From: Cryoendolithus antarcticus | Lineage: Eukaryota > Ascomycota > Dothideomycetes > Cladosporiales > Cladosporiaceae | Direction: 5' to 3' | DNA: 25,591 bases | NCBI GenBank assembly: GCA_002077065.1 | Contig: NAJO01000118.1 | Span: 1-25,591 of the forward strand | Shown: piece after piece, positions 18,949 to 25,591 of the stretch | Layout: every line of letters starts with the position of its first letter | How positions within the stretch are numbered: the stretch's first letter is position 1 | The notes under the pieces: generated by a model | Seen by the model: only the letters and a program-made list of their open reading frames with translations | What the model was told of the DNA's origin: nothing | Database searches by the model: none | Position numbers and translations under genes: made by a program

Positions 18949-21900
18949 TCATGACCCGAGAGAACGAGATAGTCTGCCAGTCTTATGAAGAGAACGAATG
19001 GATGCTCTGACGACCTTCAGATCAGGCTTCCAGCTCTCGCGCGGGCCGTCCAAAAGCTTGCGCGCCTTAGCGTCCTTACGACCGCTCCATCCTCCCAGCA
19101 AGTATGAAGCGTCCCCCCACCTATCACCTCCTACTTCCCTCAAGCTTTGCGAGCTTCAGCATAACGATCGCAGCGCAGCAGCACGTGTAGCACTGTCACG
19201 TCGCCGCGCCCGCACTCGCAAGCCGGGCTGTCCGCGAGCTTCTTCCTGAACAGACAGGCGTTCAGCCCGCAGTGCTGCGTCCGAGCCTGCAACAGGATAT
19301 AGGCCTTGTCGGAAGACAGCGTGCCATAGAGACGGAGCGTGTGGTCCCCCGACCATTTCAACGTGTGGTGTTTCACGTAGATGTCCTCCTCATTCGTATG
19401 CAGGTTCTTATTCCGCTCTGTCCTGACCAAGCTCAGCACGCCCGACAGCTCGCGCACCGTCTTAAACGGGGCGGCTGTGAGAGCGCTGCCGTTGTCGACG
19501 ACTGCATTTGCAGCCTCTTTGGCTTCTGCTACGCCTCGCATGCCTTGGTCGCTAGGGACGAGGAAGATAGTCGCCCGGCGAACGACACCTTCCATTTCTA
19601 GGATGGTGTCGGTGATTTTGTGCACCACTTCCCTTCCGCCCCTCACCTTGTGACCTTTCTCGATGGCTGGTGGTGCCTCTCTACTCATTATTGCTACGTA
19701 GACACGCGCTGTCTTGCGCAGCGCATCCCTTGCGTGTTCGAGAGCATACAGTTCGGCAGTCAGCTTAGCACTGGCAGGTGAGCACGTCGAAGTCTCCACA
19801 ATCGCTGGGTGCTTGACCATGCCCGTCGTCATCCGGTATTTGATGATTGCTGCTGCACCACATTGCCCATGTTGCGTCTCCACAGCCGCATAGTACAGGT
19901 AAGTGCCCTGGAAAGGAAGGTAGCGACATAGCTGCACTGCTTCAACGGGCTCCAAATATTGTACTGATCCTTGCAGAGTCTGCCATGGCGGCATTACCCA
20001 CGAGGGTCATTCGCTGATCCGTAAGCCCGTCTTCGGCTCCAGCTGTCCCTCGTACCTTCCATAAACTGATCTCAACGGACTAGGGAACGCAGAGCCTTGC
20101 AGTGCAAACCATGATATGCACCGCTGCAGCGGATGATCCGGCGCAAGGCTGCACAACTTGATCAAGTGGCTCGATACACGCTCGTGCAGTCTCTCACTCA
20201 CCGACTGCAACCTCGCTTCGCTTTGTTGGACAAGCATCGCCACCGACCTGTACGCCCGCAGGATCGATCTCGAAGAAAGTCGTAGTACCCCCTCAAGTGC
20301 GACTACGTGCCTTCTGACTCCATTACGTGACGGCGTATACCATGTCGATGCTGCGTAATCTGTCGTGAGCACTCCGGCTGCCGTGTACATTCGGCGCATC
20401 TGCGCTGGTCGGACAACATGGATCATTCTCAAAGCCATGCACTTACCGATTGCCTCTACCACAGCCCTACGACACGTGTTCCAGCCTTCGACAGGTATTG
20501 GCGCCACTCTCCCGTGCCCGCTTCTCAGCCCCAGGTAGCAGCTGCATCTGCAATGTGCGGGTGTTCTCTACCGCACTTACCTCCGTCACCCATGCGTTGC
20601 AGTCGTCGATGAAGCCGATGGAGACTTCGCTCTTATTGCTGCGGCCCTGTACAAGGTTCGCATTGTAGAAGACGTACAGTATTGGAGAGAGAGGCGACCA
20701 CTAAGGAGTCTCTGCGGGCTTGATCTCCTAGATTAGGGATTCATAGTCACCTACCACTACTGAAGCTTTCCGTCCGTTGCAGAAGCGTTCAATCCAGGCC
20801 ACCAGGTCGCCCGGTGTCCTTCGCTCCCGTAACCGCTCAACAAGCATCGAGGAATGTACGCCGTTGAAAGCGCCTTGCACATCGAACGACACGAGAGACA
20901 GGACCCTGTAGGCCCGCCACTCTTCATGTATCTGCTTGACCAGCAGGCTGAGTGCTTGCACTGCCGACCTTCTTGGCCGGCCGCCGAAGTGGTTTTCCGG
21001 CAGCAGTCTATAGGTCTCGGCCAGGTAGGACAGTATTCTCGCAACTACTGCCTCGAGTCCCTTACTGATCGCCTCCAAAAGAGATATAGGTCTCTACGCC
21101 TTAGGCTTCGTGTAGTCTGGCTTGTTTGGTTTGCGCAGAACGACGATCTTGGCTTCACGCCACCGCTGCGGTATGTGTTTCAGGTCAAGTAAACCCTAAT
21201 ACAATTCCAGGACCCAACTGCCTAGCACCCGCCAAATTCCTTCCAGACATGAAACGTGATCTCGTCCAGACCGGGTGCCTTGTCAGACTTCGACTGCGTG
21301 ATCGCAGCTTCAACTTCTTCGAGTGTCAACCTTGGAAGCTTGATCCTCAGGTGCACCTTCTTCCATACATACTCGTGTGGATCTGCTGCCATTCCTTGTG
21401 ATCAGCTTTGGCTTCACTGGGGTGCTGTTGGTCTCGACGCACCGATATTGGTGGCATGTGAAAGAACGAGGTGAGGAGAAGGTCGGCCTCCTCTCGCTCC
21501 TCCGTCACTTCTCCATAGCCCATCTTGAACACCGGTATGCCGTGGTTTGTGCGGTTGGTTCTCGTGTATGCGTAGGCTTTCCAGTATTGCCACGATCACC
21601 CAACTTTGCCCTGTGCTTCCTCTTGCGTCGTTCGATCCTGTCCATATACAGCCGCCTGATGAGCCTGACCGTGGCGGCAGCTTCGACGACGTCCTCACCT
21701 CGACGTCTGATAGTGGTCGGATGGTTTCGTGCTGCACTTAACGAAAGCCGCAGCGTCATCAGCTCATCAATCCACCATCTGCTGACGTACGGCGACGGTC
21801 TTGCTCTGCCGACGTGCTCTTCTGGCTCCGTTCACAAACGACTCCAGCTTGTCCACAACCATATGCACCTACTGTACCCTCATGTTGCGCCGCGCTCTCC

Positions 21901-21985
21901 CTCTTCTGGATTGAGTATGGGCTTGACAGACGACATATCTCAAAAATACCCACCGGATCCCGGGCTCCATTGATCGTCAATTCCT
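18949..21985 (-). pseudogene. Tad-like non-LTR retrotransposon (LINE) ORF2 remnant: RT, RNase H, CCHC-like tail
   Basis: Reading down the minus strand: RPSPYVSRWWIDELMTLRLS (about 21830-21750), LTLEEVEAAITQSKSDKAPG, then a broken stretch, LLPENHFGGRPRRSAVQALS, the RT motif A region LVSFDVQGAFNGV (about 20885-20850), PLSPILYVFYNANL, and FIDD (20613-20602, RT motif C). TAG stops flank SLI and ETP near 20735-20705. A frame change, and apparently a deletion of the usual post-RT sequence, precede AAGVLTTDYAASTWYTPSRN. The RNase H-like frame 19994-19140 is open for 284 codons, but the expected TDGS Asp reads AAV, so it looks dead. The tail has CECGRGDVTVLHVLLRC and, after one more shift, WGDASYLLGGWSG..KPDLKVVRASIRSL. 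No endonuclease domain is seen, so it is 5'-truncated. Confidence 0.85.
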
Positions 21986-22245
21986 CAGGAACTTCAATGC
22001 AACTTGGTCATGCCAAGACTTTGATGGTGGTAGTAATCGAAAACTACCTCGCTGTCGCTGAACTTTGCCCTTCAAGTTCCAAAGCCTGTGCTATCCGCAA
22101 TCGTGGGTTACTGTGTACCATTCTGCCCCAAACCTAAAGCGTTCCCAAGTCTCGTTTTTCACTACCCAGGGCACGGAAGAAAAACCGCGCAACAAAATCG
22201 CTAGCTACCAGGAAACTAGAGAGAAGCCCTCAACTCCCTTCACTC
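21986..22245. other. short spacer between LINE remnant and RGS-LOV gene
   Basis: No gene is seen. It would contain the 3' UTR of the RGS-LOV gene and the 5'-truncation junction of the LINE. Confidence 0.4.
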
Positions 22246-24152
22246 TCAAAACGGCAGCCCGACCCTTTGCTCATTTCCAAGAGTGAGCACCACCCACTGC
22301 ACCTCTCCCCGCTCATTCTTCAACGGCGTCCAATGCAGCACGAATTTCTCAAACCCCATGTACGGTCGCGCGCAGAGCTTCAGATCTAGACTGATCGGTT
22401 GGCCCATCTTGAGATTACTCTTGACGGCGGCTTTAAATTCGGATCTGACGGAGCCGGCGCCGTGGTTAGCGAGGAATCTGAAGATCTCACTGCCGACGGC
22501 TTGCGCTTGCTGGACCGTGCGGGCTTTGATGGGGAAGAGGAGGTCGAGGATGCCAGAGGAGACGAACGTTATCAAATATGACGTGTAGTTTATGACAATC
22601 CACTTGAGAGGTTGTTATTATGGTCCTTTTATTTGGGAGAGAAGGGAACTAACGTTTGAGTAGGCGGTGTAGAAGGAGTTCATCTGCTCCTTCAAGGATT
22701 TATCGCTTATCTGTTTGAGCAAAGTTTCTTCTGTGCCGGGAGCGCGAGCCTGAATACTATTTCGAGAGCCTATGCGGAAGGGCAGGGATTTCAGTATGGT
22801 TCTGCTTCGAGAAGATTGGGCGGTATGAAGCGACGGCGTCATCGCAGCTGTTTGATCTTCCTTGTCCGACTCATTCGACTGGGCCAAGATGCACAGGACG
22901 TCAGAGGCGCTGTGGATAGTGGTCGAGCAGTTGATCTGGCCTCCCAAGAAGAAGAGCAGCTTGCCGTGCTCGTCGAATAGTGGAGTAGTGTAGAGCAGAT
23001 TCCAGAAAGGCTCGCCGTTCTTCTTGCGGTTGAGAAGGAGTTCTACGGACTCCTCGCGTTTGTCAATCGCGATTTTGAGTCGTTTCACCGCTTGCCTGTC
23101 GGTCTCCTGAGATTGCAAGAATCGGCAGTTCCGGGGTATGATCTCTGTTCTTTGGTATCCTGACACTTTCACGAAGCCATCGGAGGCGAATAAGATAGGG
23201 TTGTCTGCCTGACCGATATTAGCCTGAAGTCCGGATATAGTGATTATGGATAGCAGACTTTGGAAGGATCCGTTAGAACGAAGCAATCTCCTAGACCGGC
23301 GTATCTGGATTGATCCTGCCCAAGAGCCTTTGCTGCACTGATGCTCATCTGATACTGGACAAACTTTCTGTAAACGTCAAGATATACCAAATCTTCGATA
23401 CGGCTCTGCGCGTGGAGAAAAATACTCTCAAGCGATGGCAGTGTCATCTTCAGCGCCGTCCTGATATCTGAACTGACTTTGCGGTGCTCCGTCTTCGTGA
23501 GATTGATTTGCGTTTCAGAACTCCCGGAAATGAACTCGTTGTGGATCTCATAGACCAACTTTGAGACTACTTCAAGTCGGCCGCGGTAGCGGCTGACTTG
23601 ATTCAGGAAATCCAGGTTTTCGCCGCATAGGCGTGAGCGCGCGAACTTCAGGAGTTGATGGGAGATAGTGGGATTGTTCAAGACGGTTTGGAAAGTCGAC
23701 TGGCTGAAAAATTCGGGCAGCTTCTTGGATGAGAAACTATGCAGACCCGAAGTGGGGAGTTCATGCGAGACGATGGATGCTGAAGCGTCTTTCAGTGAGA
23801 AGGCTGACTCCCCGGATGGCGACAGAGCGTCTGTGTGCAATGGTATCATGGGTGCAGGAGCAACGTCGGCAAAGAAGTGTGTTGTCTCCATTTGCTCTTG
23901 ATGTAGCACTGGCTCTGGCGAGGATTCATCGTCGGTGGTAGAGCTCACGGTAGCATCGTCCGCGATTTGCGCAATGCCTGTGCCAGTGTACTTAGTGTCA
24001 GTCTCTTCAGCATCCAGCCCGTTTTCCAAGATGGCGGTCACACGCGAATCAAAAGTGCGAGCTTTCTGCATAGCGTGTGTGTGGTGGTCCTGGGTGTCAA
24101 AGGAGTCGTGTTCGGGAATGCTATAATCTCGGTACAACCTCTTACAAGCCAT
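22246..24152 (-). CDS. RGS-LOV blue-light photoreceptor (BcLOV4-like), three exons, about 601 aa
   Basis: Exons are 24152-23259, 23208-22654 and 22602-22246 (894, 555 and 357 nt). The 50- and 51-nt introns are GT..AG and leave frame intact. The start is ATGGCTTGTAAG (MACKRLYRDYSIPE); upstream codons of the longer frame have no ATG. The RGS domain spans about 145-271 (LPEFFSQSTFQTVL..GENLDFL..VYRKFVQYQM). The LOV/PAS domain begins across intron 1 (TDPSK-ADNPILFASDGFV) and has the flavin-adduct Cys326 in PRNCRFLQ and Gln389 in FLGGQINCS. A polybasic, amphipathic-looking linker (about 432-447, SRSRTILKSLPFRIGSR) is followed by a conserved C-terminal domain (FVSSGILDLLFP, FEKFVLHWTPL). In Botrytis BcLOV4 this architecture gives light-triggered binding to anionic membrane lipids. 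The RGS domain should accelerate Galpha GTP hydrolysis. No stop or frameshift is present. Confidence 0.92.
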
Positions 24153-24895
24153 CTCGTGACCCGGTCTCCAAATGAACGCGACGGGGAGAGATGGGGATTG
24201 GGGTAGATGGAACGAATTTGTTAAGGGAGGAGCCGTGCGGCGGTGAAGAATCAAATTGACTAGAGGGCGGACATCATAATATTAAAATGAAAGTGATGCA
24301 GATCCAGCTTCACGCGAGATGAGAGGCAAACAATAGAGCAGGATGAAGCGCCGGGTGACTAGGCGGAAACTAATTGGGCAAGCATTGTCGAGCAATCACA
24401 TCGGCGACTCGCTCGTGTGGCGTGCATGGGCAATTGCGCGTATACAGGGTATAGACAGGTGAATTGGCCAGCCGTGTTGAGAGTGGATAAACATGAATAC
24501 ATATTGATTTGAACACTTAGCGCGGGTCGCATCGGGTCACCGACTCCTCGATGTCTATAGCCAATGTATTTCGCCCACACCCTGTAGCAACCTCGTATAC
24601 GGAGTAGCAAAGCCAGGGTGTTCCAGCCGGCCGTGGCGTTTGGCTTTTGACGGTTGACGTTTATTTGATCGAGATCACGATGCCAGACATGCTCTAGAGA
24701 ACCAATGACAGCATTGTCTATCGTCTACTGTTCAGGAATGACGCTCTTTAGTATGTTCTTGCGTGCTTTTAGAGTTCGCAGATTCACTGGAAGAAGTCTG
24801 TTCGTCGTCATTAGAGAGGAGGTCCGGAGGCTCTGAATCGCAATTGGCTTTTTCACTTCTGCCCGAGCTGTGGGATCCCCTGCTTAATAGCCAAG
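24153..24895. promoter_or_regulatory. upstream region of the RGS-LOV gene
   Basis: There is no convincing gene. On the minus strand the AT-rich TTTTAATATTATGATG (about 24287-24272) lies about 120 bases before the ATG and is the best candidate for a core promoter or 5' UTR. Pyrimidine-rich sequence precedes the start codon. No light-response element was assigned. Confidence 0.35.
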
Positions 24896-25477
24896 CTACG
24901 CTAGTGCTACGATGCTATTGGCACCCCTAGCCAGAAAGCCGAGCAGCCACCACTCGCGGGGATGACTATCCTCTAGCCCGAGCCAAATAAGAGTTACTCT
25001 AGATTTGCAGGGGTTCCATTCATTGATGCCACCATTTGTACTAGTATGCGAAAGGGCCATGTCCGATTCATACTTCCGGAGCTTGCTTCCCGGCAATCTG
25101 CGCCCGATATTATACATCCTCAAGCAGAGGTGCAGAGACAGGCTCAGGAAGCTGCGCGGCTGATGGAAGAGGATGTCACTAGTGGGGAGGATGGTCGGCG
25201 GAGTGAAGGAGAAGTGGAGATGGTTTGTGCACGGATTTGGAAGACAGCGAGTTGCTGGTGCATTGAGAGTTTGCGCAGAAATTGATCCAGCGTGACTAGA
25301 TGTAACACTACCGCGTACGTAACTTACTGTGAGCCAGGCATGAAGCATCTGCACGTTCCCAACTACAGCTGCTTCTGGCTCTAAGACCCGAGCTCGTGGA
25401 GTCCGATAGGTACATGGCTGGGCCGTCGTCGAACGATCGAGCGACTCCTCATGCTTTCTGCGGCCATGTACACGACG
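24896..25477. other. no recognisable gene; overlapping open frames
   Basis: A 222-codon minus-strand frame (25564-24896) and a 79-codon plus-strand frame (25046-25285, including PELASRQSAPDIIHPQAEVQ) overlap. The minus frame is long but rich in His, Ser, Thr and Arg with no domain, which is more like a chance frame. The plus frame has a short helical, charged stretch (RQAQEAARLMEEDVTSGEDG) that could be an exon scrap. Neither can be assigned. Confidence 0.3.
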
Positions 25478-25591
25478 TGGTATGGGCGCAGCCACGATGG
25501 TTGTCACTTCATGTTGCCAGTGGGCCGACTTATTGGTATGAGCGCAGTCATGGGGTCTCTTCATGTTGGCAACAGGCCGAACTGGTATGAA
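25478..25591. repeat. imperfect tandem repeat at the right edge
   Basis: Two diverged units, 25478-25533 (56 bp) and 25534-25582 (49 bp), both begin TGGTATGnGCGCAG and share CTTCATGTTG and GGCCGA blocks. A third unit starts with TGGTATG at 25583 and runs off the window. The array may continue beyond the window. Confidence 0.7.

Noticed and set aside
24152..24254. Longer N-terminus for the RGS-LOV protein from 24254
   Set aside because: The frame has no ATG before 24152; it opens at TTG, and the extension has no recognisable sequence.
24896..25564. 222-codon minus-strand frame as a gene
   Set aside because: No domain, biased composition (His, Ser, Thr, Arg), no start or splice context, and an overlapping plus-strand frame of equal plausibility.
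1..25591. Alternative genetic code with reassigned TAA or TAG
   Set aside because: Different stop codons (TAA, TAG, TGA) interrupt different genes, frameshifts accompany many of them, and the intact RGS-LOV gene has none; mutation explains this better.
1..25591. CRISPR array, tRNA or rRNA genes
   Set aside because: No spaced direct repeats of the right size, no convincing tRNA A and B boxes and no rRNA-like conserved blocks were seen on either strand.

Overview
This window reads as a piece of a filamentous ascomycete genome, most likely a Dothideomycete (inference). The genes have short introns of about 50-76 nt with GT..AG ends and CTRAY-like branch points. The protein families are typical of Pezizomycotina: a hybrid histidine kinase, an RGS-LOV photoreceptor, an OTT_1508-like deaminase, and Fot1/Pogo and Tad-like transposons. 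Ribosome-binding sites and operons are absent. Gene density is low, and most recognisable coding homology is broken.

Layout, left to right. 1-4260 is a graveyard of cellular gene fragments: the Cys-rich C-terminal tail of a fungal protein (883-1006), the C-lobe of a protein kinase (2225-2815), and on the minus strand an acidic, Cys-rich, possibly secreted protein with a separated signal peptide (4166-3659). 4896-8687 holds a four-exon fungal hybrid histidine kinase (GAF / HisKA / HATPase / receiver, about 1200 codons). All its catalytic motifs are present, but one in-frame TAA lies between the HisKA and ATPase domains. 9047-9350 is a possible Gag fragment. 10400-11816 is a decayed integrase-type DDE transposase. 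12600-12109 (minus) is the 5' part of a CUE-like plus CCCH zinc-finger gene, broken by a TAA and truncated. 14680-13019 (minus) is an apparently intact spliced gene with a C-terminal chromodomain. Divergent from it, 14926-16016 is a frameshifted OTT_1508-like deaminase. 17660-18838 is a Fot1/Pogo transposase remnant (DD35D). 18949-21985 (minus) is a 5'-truncated Tad-like LINE. 24152-22246 (minus) is an intact three-exon RGS-LOV photoreceptor of about 601 aa. The right end has no recognisable gene but carries an imperfect tandem repeat.

Only the RGS-LOV gene and, less surely, the chromodomain gene look functional; the histidine kinase is one base from being intact. The RGS-LOV protein should couple blue light to heterotrimeric G-protein signalling at the plasma membrane. 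The histidine kinase would feed a phosphorelay if the stop is not real. No physical or regulatory link between these two is visible beyond their lying in the same window. The recurrent single stops and frameshifts over otherwise readable protein homology suggest mild mutation of a repeat-rich region. RIP is one candidate cause, and assembly error is another.
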